A stretch of 64,000 nucleotides of DNA from the NCBI RefSeq assembly GCF_900162695.1, contig NZ_FUIH01000007.1, positions 1,798,001 to 1,862,000 on the forward strand, written 5' to 3'. Positions 27,044-34,493 of the stretch are shown piece by piece. The translations under genes were made by a program, and so were the position numbers. The DNA is from Virgibacillus siamensis (GTDB lineage: Bacteria; Bacillota; Bacilli; Bacillales; Amphibacillaceae). Numbering within the stretch: the stretch's first letter is position 1; every line of letters starts with the position of its first letter. The notes beneath the pieces were generated by a model. The model did no database searches and was not told where the DNA came from. It saw only the letters and a list, made by a program, of their open reading frames with translations.

Positions 27044-27592
27044 ATGGACTTGAATCAATGGTATGAACACGCAATCAATCCCGATGCCTACATTGATAAC
27101 ATGCAAAAAAACAAAGAAAACCTGCTTCATATTTATGATCATTTTACACCGCCTGAAGAAGATGCATTGATTAAGCGTCTTAAGGATAAACATCTACGTG
27201 CCATCGTTCTGACAGAAGACTGGTGCGGAGATGCCATGCTGAATATTCCGGTATTACTTCGTTTATCTGAACAGGCAAACATACAGGTTCGCATGCTTCT
27301 GCGTGATCAGAATCTTGAACTGATGGATCAATATTTGACCAATGGAAAATCCCGCTCCATCCCGATTTTTATTTTTATCGATGAAGATGGAAACGAGGTA
27401 GCAAAATGGGGGCCGCGTGCAGAAATAGTTCAGGAATATGTTGACGAATCCAGAAAAAAACTGCCTCCTAAAGAATCCGATGATTTTGATGAAAAGGCAA
27501 AAGAAATGTACATGTTTATGTCCAAGTCGTTCCGGGACAACCCTTCTTTCTGGCAAGCTGTATATGAAAGCATTAAAGATGCACTGCAGTAA
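27044..27592 (+). CDS. Thioredoxin-like protein with single active-site cysteine
   Basis: A 182-residue cytosolic protein of the thioredoxin-9 type. A helical N-terminal 60 residues is followed by the thioredoxin fold. The active-site region reads LTEDWCGDAMLN, where the usual WCGPC has lost its second cysteine (CGDA), so a classical dithiol exchange is not possible; the protein may act in thiol binding or monothiol exchange. The cis-proline is present in SRSIPIFIFIDEDG. AAGGAGTG precedes the ATG. The gene stands alone, with a terminator behind it. Confidence 0.88.
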   Translation: MDLNQWYEHAINPDAYIDNMQKNKENLLHIYDHFTPPEEDALIKRLKDKHLRAIVLTEDWCGDAMLNIPVLLRLSEQANIQVRMLLRDQNLELMDQYLTNGKSRSIPIFIFIDEDGNEVAKWGPRAEIVQEYVDESRKKLPPKESDDFDEKAKEMYMFMSKSFRDNPSFWQAVYESIKDALQ

Positions 27593-27598
27593 TTACCA

Positions 27599-27627
27599 AA
27601 CCCGTCTTGTACAGGCGGGTTTTTTAT
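27599..27627 (+). terminator. Intrinsic terminator of the thioredoxin-like gene
   Basis: AACCCG-CTTGTACAGGCGGGTT stem followed by TTTTT. Confidence 0.85.
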
Positions 27628-27695
27628 GATGCATAGGAATGTCATGCAGTTGCCTATACTATCCATATACTATTTCCATTTAAAAAGGTGACCCC

Positions 27696-28724
27696 ATGAA
27701 TATTGAATCCTTTAAACATATATATTTTCGTATCCCCATTATCATAAGGCTTTTGGTCTCTGTTTTATTGTTAATGCTAATTTTCGGCACGATTATCAGT
27801 TTCGTTGAGCCGAATGAGTTTAAAACGATATTTGATGGTGTATGGTGGGTTGTCGTCACAGGTGCAACAATCGGATATGGTGATCTTGTACCTCAAACCG
27901 TATTAGGAAGACTTATTGGCATTGTTCTAATGTTGACAGGCGGCGGATTACTGACATTTTACATCACATCCTTATCATCAGCCGCAATTAACCACGAGCA
28001 GGATTTATCCAAAGGTAAAATATCCTACAAAGGAAAAAATCATATCATCGTGATAGGCTGGAATGAACGGACAAGGCAGTTAGTCAGAATGATAGAAGAC
28101 AAAAATAAGGCATTTGAAATTGTACTGATCGACCGAACCGTTAACAATCTTCCCTATCGGCATTTTCCCGTGCATTTCATCCATGGCGATCCAAGTGAAG
28201 ATGCGACGCTCATTCAAGCCAATATTCAACATGCAGCATCAGTCATTATTACCTCAGATATTACAAAAAAAGAACGGCAGGCTGATGTTTCCACCATTCT
28301 GACCACAGTTGCAATCAGGGGCAATAATGAATATGTGCCGATCAATGCTGAAATACTGTCCATTTCACAGGTAGAAAATGCGATTCGTGCGGGGGCTAAT
28401 ACTGTAATCAGTTCCAACGATTTCATGAGCACGCTTTTTTACCATGAAATTTTTCATCAGGAATCTACACGGCCATTCGAAACAATTCTTGCCATGTTAA
28501 ACAGCCAGCAGTTTATTCAAAAACCGCTGCCGGAAAAATTAACAGATTGCACCTTTCAAGAATGTGTGATGCATCATATGCAGAATCGGCAGCTATTAAT
28601 CGGTATAATCCGCGATGACACATGGACCATGAATCCCCCTGCTGAATTCAAACTCAAGAAAGATGACAGACTGCTCGTGTTGATGTCCTGGCAGGAAAAG
28701 TCAGCGGCGGACAAACAAGAATAG
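27696..28724 (+). CDS. yugO: Potassium channel with RCK domain (YugO-like)
   Basis: A two-span K+ channel of 342 residues. Helix 1 covers about residues 14-34, followed by the pore loop with selectivity filter TIGYGD near residue 55 and helix 2 near 70-90. A TrkA-N (RCK) nucleotide-binding domain begins at HIIVIGWNERTRQLVRMIED (about 111), and a TrkA-C-like segment is at the C-terminus. In B. subtilis YugO carries the electrical signals of biofilms and is gated by nucleotides. Neighbour yugI is the same as in B. subtilis. The start follows an AAAAGGTGA site. Confidence 0.94.
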   Translation: MNIESFKHIYFRIPIIIRLLVSVLLLMLIFGTIISFVEPNEFKTIFDGVWWVVVTGATIGYGDLVPQTVLGRLIGIVLMLTGGGLLTFYITSLSSAAINHEQDLSKGKISYKGKNHIIVIGWNERTRQLVRMIEDKNKAFEIVLIDRTVNNLPYRHFPVHFIHGDPSEDATLIQANIQHAASVIITSDITKKERQADVSTILTTVAIRGNNEYVPINAEILSISQVENAIRAGANTVISSNDFMSTLFYHEIFHQESTRPFETILAMLNSQQFIQKPLPEKLTDCTFQECVMHHMQNRQLLIGIIRDDTWTMNPPAEFKLKKDDRLLVLMSWQEKSAADKQE

Positions 28725-28805
28725 CTTTTTTGCCTCAATGGAATATTTATGATAAAATATTTTATTGTGTGAAAAGAAACGAATAAGAAATGGGAGTTGT
28801 TCAGC

Positions 28806-29183
28806 ATGACGGAAAAGTTTGAGAAAGGTCAAATTCTGCAAGGAAAAGTTACAGGAATCCAACCATATGGCGCATTTGTTGCTTTAGATGAGGAAATTCA
28901 GGGACTCGTTCATATTTCCGAAGTAACACATGGATATGTTAAAGATATTAATGATCATTTGACAGTCGGTGATGAAGTAAACGTTAAAATCCTGAACGTT
29001 GATGAGGAAAACAACAAAGTGTCATTATCAATCCGTGCAACAGAGGAAGCACCGAAGAAAAGTTCCAAACCCAACAAAAGCAAAGTACAGGAAGAATCCA
29101 ATACCGGATTCAACACACTAAAGGACAAGCTTGAAGAATGGATTGAACAATCAAAAGAACGCGAGGGAACATTTAAGAAGTAA
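28806..29183 (+). CDS. yugI: S1-domain RNA-binding protein, general stress protein 13-like
   Basis: A 125-residue protein. The S1 fold occupies residues 5-75 (GQILQGKVTGIQPYGAFVAL ... GLVHISEV ... KVSLSIRATEE), followed by a basic, low-complexity linker and an acidic C-terminal helix (LKDKLEEWIEQSKEREG). Homologues associate with ribosomes. The start is the ATG at 28806, 9 nt after GGGAG; an upstream in-frame TTG overlaps that site. It follows yugO by about 80 nt with its own -10-like TATTTTATTG region; no terminator is seen behind it. Confidence 0.92.
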   Translation: MTEKFEKGQILQGKVTGIQPYGAFVALDEEIQGLVHISEVTHGYVKDINDHLTVGDEVNVKILNVDEENNKVSLSIRATEEAPKKSSKPNKSKVQEESNTGFNTLKDKLEEWIEQSKEREGTFKK

Positions 29184-29383
29184 AGATCCGGTTTCCTGAA
29201 ATCAATCCTGTATTCGGGTACATTATGCAATCAAAAGGAATCTATTTTTCTTTTATCAGAAGGCTTTCTTCGTGATACAGCTGACAATGACCGTCAATGT
29301 TTCCGCAGAAAGTCTTTTTTATTATCCTACAGGAAATTATAAAATTTTATGCTTGTGTATAATTAGATTACCGAATGAAGCCA

Positions 29384-29653
29384 CGTCCAGCTCCAGCGCC
29401 CAGCAACTAGCAAACTTCACACTCCTCCACTACGATAAAGAAGACTTGCCGATTGGTGAAACCAGAGGCTTAGTCGCACTTATACCCTTGTGGTGAAAGT
29501 CAACATCGTTCGCTTCCAGCTCACCGTGTTTCCTTTATCTCATTGCGGTTGGAGGAAGATCGGCTAAAACCGCCGCTTTGCGCGGCAACGCCGACCCACC
29601 CTGCATGGCAGGGCGCAGTTTGTACGTTGCTAACCGGGCGCTTGCGCTTTTGT
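29384..29653 (-). repeat. Inverted repeat left of pgi (270 bp)
   Basis: This stretch is the reverse complement of 31081-31351 with only about five mismatches near the pgi-side end and one single-base indel, roughly 98 percent identical by eye. Its outer end is CGTCCAGCTCCAGCGCCCAG and its inner end GGGCGCTTGCGCTTTTGT. It contains small internal hairpins (GCCGC-TTTG-CGCGGC; CCCTGC-AT-GGCAGGG) but no supported gene and no transposase. The 29184-29383 stretch before it holds nothing recognised. Confidence 0.92.
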
Positions 29654-29672
29654 TTTCTTCAAAAGCTCATTC

Positions 29673-29701
29673 TTGCTTAAAATCCTTCAGTTCGGTAAAG
29701 T
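29673..29701 (+). promoter_or_regulatory. Candidate sigma-A promoter of pgi
   Basis: TTGCTT (29673-29678), 17-nt spacer, TAAAGT (29696-29701), 31 nt before the pgi start and just inside the left inverted repeat, so it travels with pgi. Confidence 0.5.
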
Positions 29702-29731
29702 GAAAATGTATCGTTAATAAAGGAGGATATC

Positions 29732-31066
29732 ATGACACATCTATCTTTTTCATACAACAAAGCATTGTCTTTTTTTAATGAAAATGAATTGGACTATCTG
29801 AAACCATTTGTAGAACAAGCCCATCAGGCATTACATAATCAAACGGGACAGGGGAATGATTTTCTGGGTTGGCTCAACCTTCCGGAATCATATGATAAGG
29901 AAGAATTTACCCGCATTCAACAAGCAGCAGATAAAATAAGGAATGATTCCGATATCCTGCTTGTTATCGGAATTGGCGGTTCGTACCTGGGTTCGCGTGC
30001 AGCAATTGAAATGCTAACCCATTCATTCGGACTAAACAAGAATGCACCACAGATTATTTTCGCAGGTCACCACATGAGTTCAACCTATATGCATGAATTG
30101 TTTGACGTTCTCGAAAACAAAGATATTTCTATCAATGTTATCTCGAAAAGCGGAACGACAACCGAACCAGCTATCGCCTTTCGTATCTTTAAAAAGTACC
30201 TTGTCGATAAATACGGAGAAGAAGAAGCTCGAAAACGGATTTTCGCCACTACCGATGAAGAAAAAGGTGCCCTGAAAACGGCTGCTGATGAAGCAGGATA
30301 TGAAACGTTTGTCATTCCGGATGATGTAGGCGGACGTTACTCTGTACTGACAGCAGTCGGGTTGCTCCCAATTGCTGTAAGCGGTATTTCGATTGATGAC
30401 ATGATGCAGGGTGCGAAGGATGCTATGAATGACCTCAATACCCCGGAACTTTATGATAATCCTGCATATCAATATGCAGCAGTACGAAACATTCTTTACA
30501 ATAAAGGAAAGACAATTGAAATGCTTATCAATTATGAACCGCATCTGCAGTATGTTGCTGAGTGGTGGAAACAGCTGTTCGGCGAAAGTGAAGGAAAAGA
30601 TCAAAAAGGTATCTTTCCTGCCTCCGCCAATTTTACAACCGACCTTCATTCAATGGGACAGTACATACAGGACGGCCGGCGGGATCTTTTTGAAACCGTG
30701 CTGCATGTAAAAGAACCTAAGCATGAGCTGACACTGGAAGCGGATGAAGCAAATTCGGATGGTCTGAACTACCTTGCCGGAAAAACCATTCATGACATTA
30801 ATGACAAAGCATTCCAAGGCACGATGCTTGCTCATACAGACGGCGGTGTACCAAACCTGGTTGTTGAATTACCGGCACTTGATGCCTATTCATTCGGTTA
30901 CATGGTGTACTTTTTTGAGAAAGCATGTGCCATCAGCGGTTACCTGCTAGGCGTCAATCCATTTGATCAGCCTGGTGTGGAAGCATATAAGAAAAACATG
31001 TTTGCATTGCTGGGAAAACCGGGTTTTGAAGCAGAAAAAGCTAAACTGGAGGATCGTTTGAAATAA
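29732..31066 (+). CDS. pgi: Glucose-6-phosphate isomerase
   Basis: It interconverts glucose-6-P and fructose-6-P. At 444 residues it is the short Gram-positive form. Diagnostic motifs are GIGGSYLGSRAAIEML near residue 73, SKSGTTTEPAIAFR near residue 135, VGGRYSVLTAVGLLP near residue 200, GQYIQDGRRDLFET near residue 308 and the C-terminal SFGYMVYFFEKACAISGYL. GGAGG precedes the ATG. The gene and its promoter form a 1.4-kb unit enclosed by a pair of 270-bp inverted repeats. Confidence 0.98.
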   Translation: MTHLSFSYNKALSFFNENELDYLKPFVEQAHQALHNQTGQGNDFLGWLNLPESYDKEEFTRIQQAADKIRNDSDILLVIGIGGSYLGSRAAIEMLTHSFGLNKNAPQIIFAGHHMSSTYMHELFDVLENKDISINVISKSGTTTEPAIAFRIFKKYLVDKYGEEEARKRIFATTDEEKGALKTAADEAGYETFVIPDDVGGRYSVLTAVGLLPIAVSGISIDDMMQGAKDAMNDLNTPELYDNPAYQYAAVRNILYNKGKTIEMLINYEPHLQYVAEWWKQLFGESEGKDQKGIFPASANFTTDLHSMGQYIQDGRRDLFETVLHVKEPKHELTLEADEANSDGLNYLAGKTIHDINDKAFQGTMLAHTDGGVPNLVVELPALDAYSFGYMVYFFEKACAISGYLLGVNPFDQPGVEAYKKNMFALLGKPGFEAEKAKLEDRLK

Positions 31067-31080
31067 AGCATTTTCCAAGA

Positions 31081-31351
31081 ACAAAAGCGGAAGCGCCCGT
31101 TAAGCAATGTACAAACTGCGCCCTGCCATGCAGGGTGGGTCGGCGTTGCCGCGCAAAGCGGCGGTTTTAGCCGATCTTCCTCCAACCGCAATGAGATAAA
31201 GGAAACACGGTGAGCTGGAAGCGAACCGATGTTGACTTTCACCACAAGGGTATAAGTGCGACTAAGCCTCTGGTTTCACCAATCGGCAAGTCTTCTTTAT
31301 CGTAGTGGAGGAGTGTGAAGTTTGCTAGTTGCTGGGCGCTGGAGCTGGACG
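31081..31351 (+). repeat. Inverted repeat right of pgi (271 bp)
   Basis: Partner of 29384-29653 in opposite orientation, beginning 14 nt after the pgi stop. It ends GCGCTGGAGCTGGACG. No direct target duplication is evident around either copy. Confidence 0.92.
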
Positions 31352-31444
31352 CGGCTAATCAGAAAATGTTAATGATCCACAGGTGAAAATTCTATAATTT
31401 TCTAGATTGTATAGAAAAAAATTACAAATTTCTTGTCAAAATAT

Positions 31445-31469
31445 GTTTATATTAATGGAATCCGGGTAT
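31445..31469 (+). promoter_or_regulatory. Sigma-B type promoter
   Basis: GTTTAT (31445-31450), 13-nt spacer, GGGTAT (31464-31469). This matches the Bacillus sigma-B consensus GTTTAA-N12-15-GGGTAT at 11 of 12 positions. It points at a short unit ending in a terminator. Confidence 0.7.
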
Positions 31470-31475
31470 TACTAT

Positions 31476-31542
31476 AAATGTAAGACTTTCTCGTATTCCC
31501 CCTGTAAAGCAAGGCGTTTCTAACGCTTTGCTTCTTTTTTTT
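31476..31542 (+). ncRNA. Candidate sigma-B-dependent small RNA, about 67 nt
   Basis: Starting about 7 nt after the sigma-B -10, the predicted RNA has a short unpaired leader with a C-rich loop TCGTATTCCCCCTG. It ends in a 12-bp stem (AAGCAAGGCGTT / AACGCTTTGCTT, one G-U pair) and eight T residues. The only ATG is followed directly by TAA, so it is not coding. The arrangement resembles C-rich antisense sRNAs of Firmicutes that pair with ribosome-binding sites. It might instead be an attenuated leader of patB, which starts 107 nt later. Confidence 0.6.
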
Positions 31543-31648
31543 GCTATTTATTAAGCATGCGTCCTTTGCAGACAAACCGCTAATCAAGCGGCTCCCCTTC
31601 TATTTTGTTATAATAATCGTATGATTAAGTTTAGCAGGAGGAGATCAT

Positions 31649-32818
31649 TTGGGAATATTTGAGGAAATTCACGACCGTAAAAATACGAGATCTGTTAAAT
31701 GGGATATGCTGAAGCCCGTTTTCCAGACGGATGATGTACTGCCAATGTGGGTTGCCGATATGGACTTCAAAGCACCACAGGCCGTTAATGATGCATTAAA
31801 AGCACGTGCTGATCATGGGATTTACGGCTATACCATCATTGATGAAGACATAAAAAAATCAATTACCAACTGGGTTGAAAATCGTCACAACTGGACAATT
31901 AAACAGGATTGGCTATCATTCAGTCCCGGTGTTGTGGCAAGTTTGCATATGGCTGTTCAAACCTTCACAAAACCGCATGACAAGGTGCTGATACAGACAC
32001 CCGTTTACACACCGTTTTATAAAGTTATTGAAGGTCATGACCGGCAAATTGTAAAAAACAAGCTTCAATTAAAGGATAATTATTATCACATTGATTTCGC
32101 CGATTTTGAAGAAAAGTTAAAAGAAGTGCAAGCCTTCATGCTCTGCTCCCCGCATAATCCGGTCGGCAGGGTCTGGACAGAGGAAGAACTTCAGAAAATG
32201 GCTGAATTATGTCTGAAGCACGATGTAATTATTCTGTCCGATGAAATTCATGCCGATCTGATCTATCCTGGTCAAAAGCATGTTCCAATAGCATCCCTTT
32301 CTGCGGACATTGCCAATCAGACCATTACATTCATGTCCCCGTCCAAAACATTTAACCTTGCAGGGCTGCAGGCATCCTATATCATAACTGCCAACGAGGA
32401 TAAACGTAATGCTTTAAGTGAACAATTGGAAAAGCAGGGACATCATATGCTTAATACAATGGGGAATACTGCACTTTACGCAGCATATGAGCATGGAGAA
32501 GAATGGCTTGATGAATTGCGTAATGTGTTAAAAGAAAACCAGGATTATGCAACAGAACTGCTCGAGGAAAAAACCGGCGGCAAACTGCAGGTTATTCGCT
32601 CTGAGGGTACATACCTTCTTTGGATTGACTGCAGTAAGTTGAACATGGACAAAACAGCGTTAAAGAAATTCATGATTGAGACTGCCAAAGTTGGTTTAAA
32701 TGCCGGTGCTGACTACGGCGAAGAAGGCGATCCCTTCATGCGGATGAATCTTGCCTGTCCGAAACAAATAGTGGAAGAAGGCGTTGACCGCATTGTGAAG
32801 GCTGTTAATACGTTATAA
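31649..32818 (+). CDS. patB: PatB/MalY-type PLP-dependent cystathionine beta-lyase/aminotransferase
   Basis: A 389-residue fold-type I PLP enzyme that cleaves C-S bonds, giving pyruvate, ammonia and a thiol. The PLP lysine is in SPSKTFNLAGLQ near residue 233; earlier are CSPHNPVGRVW (about 167) and SDEIHADLIYPG (about 197, Asp for the pyridine nitrogen); the C-terminal arginine region is FMRMNLACPK. The N-terminal LPMWVADMDFKAP is typical of the PatB/MalY branch. The start is TTG behind AGGAGGAG. The synteny pgi-patB-kapB resembles that of B. subtilis. A bidirectional terminator separates it from sodC. Confidence 0.94.
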   Translation: MGIFEEIHDRKNTRSVKWDMLKPVFQTDDVLPMWVADMDFKAPQAVNDALKARADHGIYGYTIIDEDIKKSITNWVENRHNWTIKQDWLSFSPGVVASLHMAVQTFTKPHDKVLIQTPVYTPFYKVIEGHDRQIVKNKLQLKDNYYHIDFADFEEKLKEVQAFMLCSPHNPVGRVWTEEELQKMAELCLKHDVIILSDEIHADLIYPGQKHVPIASLSADIANQTITFMSPSKTFNLAGLQASYIITANEDKRNALSEQLEKQGHHMLNTMGNTALYAAYEHGEEWLDELRNVLKENQDYATELLEEKTGGKLQVIRSEGTYLLWIDCSKLNMDKTALKKFMIETAKVGLNAGADYGEEGDPFMRMNLACPKQIVEEGVDRIVKAVNTL

Positions 32819-32820
32819 GC

Positions 32821-32856
32821 AAAAACGGGATCCGCACAGACCAGGATCCCGTTTTA
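32821..32856. terminator. Bidirectional terminator between patB and sodC
   Basis: AACGGGATCC...GGATCCCGTT perfect 10-bp stem, T run on the plus strand and AAAAA (T run on minus) on the other side. Confidence 0.9.
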
Positions 32857-32859
32857 TAT

Positions 32860-33432
32860 TTATTTTTCTTTCTGTTTCTCATTGTACATCGTTGGATCGG
32901 TTGGTGAATTTCCCGGATTTTTATCTTTATTGGAAATGACGCCGCAAGCAATCCGAGGTCCTGAATCACCGCCCGGCTGGCTTACCCCGTCATCCTGACC
33001 GGCTGTAATGACGAGTGAGGTTCCTCCCCCTTCGATCAATGAATTTTTTCCGTCAAGCAATGTTGCCTTTGGAAGCAGCAATTCAGCGTCAGCCAGTCCG
33101 CCGGAATCAGCCAGTATATTCGGCAAATCACCAAGATGCGCACCTTCAGGATTCATCGGTCCATGCTCTTTTCCCTCGGGATTAAAGTGACTGCCCGCAC
33201 TTTTGAAATCCGGACCTTTGCATTTTGGGTATTCATGCACATGGATCCCGTGAAACCCTGCTTCTAATCCCTCCAGTTTCAATTTCACTTGTACCCCTTC
33301 AGGCTGCTCGGTCAATTTAGCGGTTCCTATCATATCACCGCCTGCATTATACATTTCAACCGTTCGGGCTGTTTCCATATCTGCTGAACATGCCGTTAAT
33401 ACTAATAGGAACATAATCAATAATACCCTCAT
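32860..33432 (-). CDS. sodC: Cu/Zn superoxide dismutase-like lipoprotein, one copper ligand replaced
   Basis: A 190-residue lipoprotein with lipobox LTAC at residue 15. The SOD fold has the HVH pair (GFHGIHVHEYPKC), bridging histidine SAGSHFNP, zinc ligands in EHGPMNPEGAHLGD and the active-site arginine and cysteine in DSGPRIACGVI. The fourth copper ligand, normally His in an LVIH motif, is Thr here (LVITAGQDD). The B. subtilis homologue YojM is likewise known to lack copper ligands and to be a poor dismutase, so this protein may bind zinc or chaperone metal rather than dismutate. It is convergent with patB. Confidence 0.9.
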   Translation of the reverse strand: MRVLLIMFLLVLTACSADMETARTVEMYNAGGDMIGTAKLTEQPEGVQVKLKLEGLEAGFHGIHVHEYPKCKGPDFKSAGSHFNPEGKEHGPMNPEGAHLGDLPNILADSGGLADAELLLPKATLLDGKNSLIEGGGTSLVITAGQDDGVSQPGGDSGPRIACGVISNKDKNPGNSPTDPTMYNEKQKEK

Positions 33433-33515
33433 TTTCGCCGCTCCTTTTCAAACACTTTACGAGTAGTATTTGCAAGGAGACAAAAAATAAACGGACCAAT
33501 TTCGTTCGTGGTCCG

Positions 33516-33698
33516 TCACTCTTTGTCATGGTTATTCAGCTTGTGCTGGTACTGTTGATTAAATTCTTTTTCTTCTTTTTTTGATTTTTTATAAAAAACA
33601 TACATCATGACGGCCGCACCAATCATGAAAATAATCAGTGTAATCACTGCAGGAATGTATTCTGTTTTATCCTCAGGAAAATAAAGAAATTCCATCAT
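33516..33698 (-). CDS. Small single-span membrane protein
   Basis: About 60 residues: short N-terminus (MMEFLYFPEDKTEYIP), one hydrophobic helix at about 14-36, then a basic and acidic tail (YKKSKKEEKEFNQQY). GAGG is about 12 nt upstream of the ATG; GTG starts at 33701 or 33707 are alternatives. Type and length recall small Bacillus membrane proteins of unknown role next to kapB. Confidence 0.65.
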   Translation of the reverse strand: MMEFLYFPEDKTEYIPAVITLIIFMIGAAVMMYVFYKKSKKEEKEFNQQYQHKLNNHDKE

Positions 33699-33808
33699 CA
33701 CTATCACATCCTCGTCAGCTAGTATAACATTTTTTGCCTCCTTGCGGAATAATGATTAGCCATTCCAATTGATTTTTGGCACAATAGAAACGAGGGAGGT
33801 ACATATTT

Positions 33809-34201
33809 ATGACAATTTCAATAGGAGACACCGTTCAAGTAAAATATAACTCGGGAAAATATATTGGGGAAGTTCTTGAAGACCGTGGAGACCGTTTTTT
33901 GGTAAAAGTTCATGCTGTTCAAAAACACCCGAAACAAGGTGATCTGCACAATCTTGGCCAAGTGGAGGATGTCTTTTTTCATGAGCGAAAGGCACTGGCA
34001 CATTATGAAAAAATGAACGTCGTCCGTTCTGCTGTTCGCCCGTTTGACGGAAAAATCCCGGACTACGCGGAATCACTTCAAGACGCAATCGACGATTTGA
34101 AACAGACACTTTTACAAAAAAATACAGAATACAACGAGCTTGCCCTGACAACGCTGAAAAACCTTGAAGAGAATGACTATACCAATAGTTATTATAAATA
34201 A
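33809..34201 (+). CDS. kapB: Kinase-associated protein B (KapB)
   Basis: A 130-residue protein of the KapB family, in B. subtilis needed for full KinB signalling to the sporulation phosphorelay. Residues 1-60 form a small SH3-like beta-barrel (GDTVQVKYNSGKYIGEVLED), and the C-terminal half is helical. The family name calls it a lipoprotein, but there is no signal peptide or lipobox in this sequence, so a cytosolic place is more likely. GGGAGG precedes the ATG. It lies next to patB as in B. subtilis. Confidence 0.9.
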   Translation: MTISIGDTVQVKYNSGKYIGEVLEDRGDRFLVKVHAVQKHPKQGDLHNLGQVEDVFFHERKALAHYEKMNVVRSAVRPFDGKIPDYAESLQDAIDDLKQTLLQKNTEYNELALTTLKNLEENDYTNSYYK

Positions 34202-34205
34202 TGAT

Positions 34206-34245
34206 ACAACTGCAGCCCCGGTCTGGGGGCTGCAGTTGTTAGTTT
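34206..34245 (+). terminator. Intrinsic terminator of kapB
   Basis: CAACTGCAGCCCC GGTCT GGGGGCTGCAGTTG stem followed by TTAGTTTT. Confidence 0.9.
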
Positions 34246-34274
34246 TGAATCACCCGGGGCAATCCCACATGTGA

Positions 34275-34419
34275 AGGTCGATAACTCACATTGATGGTTG
34301 ATTCGTACATCCCGAAAGTTGATTATCCCACAATTACGGTTGATTCCTATCCACTATTGGTTGATAATCCTTAATGAAGGTCTATTTCATCAGATGAAGG
34401 TTGATTCCCTGCCCCGCCA
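34275..34419. repeat. Second array of 20-21 nt units, core GTTGAT
   Basis: About seven units, GTTGAT(T/A) spaced by 20 or 21 nt, with two degenerate ones (GTCGAT at the start, GTCTAT in the middle). GTTGAT is the reverse complement of the ATCAAC core at 20507-20772. It lies between the convergent kapB and khtU genes; the rest of that 290-nt gap is the kapB terminator and a terminator-like AAAAAGCG...CGCTTTTT at about 34458-34490. Confidence 0.85.
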
Positions 34420-34493
34420 TACCTTGTACACCTCCAGTTCACAAACCATCGTACATAAAAAAGCGCCCCATCCATAATGAGACGCTTTTTTAC

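Noticed and set aside
29384..31351. Composite transposon carrying pgi
   Set aside because: Neither 270-bp copy encodes a transposase or shows a target duplication; they are called plain inverted repeats.
31401..31648. T-box or riboswitch leader of patB
   Set aside because: No T-box consensus or other riboswitch core; the hairpin follows a sigma-B promoter directly, so a small RNA fits better.
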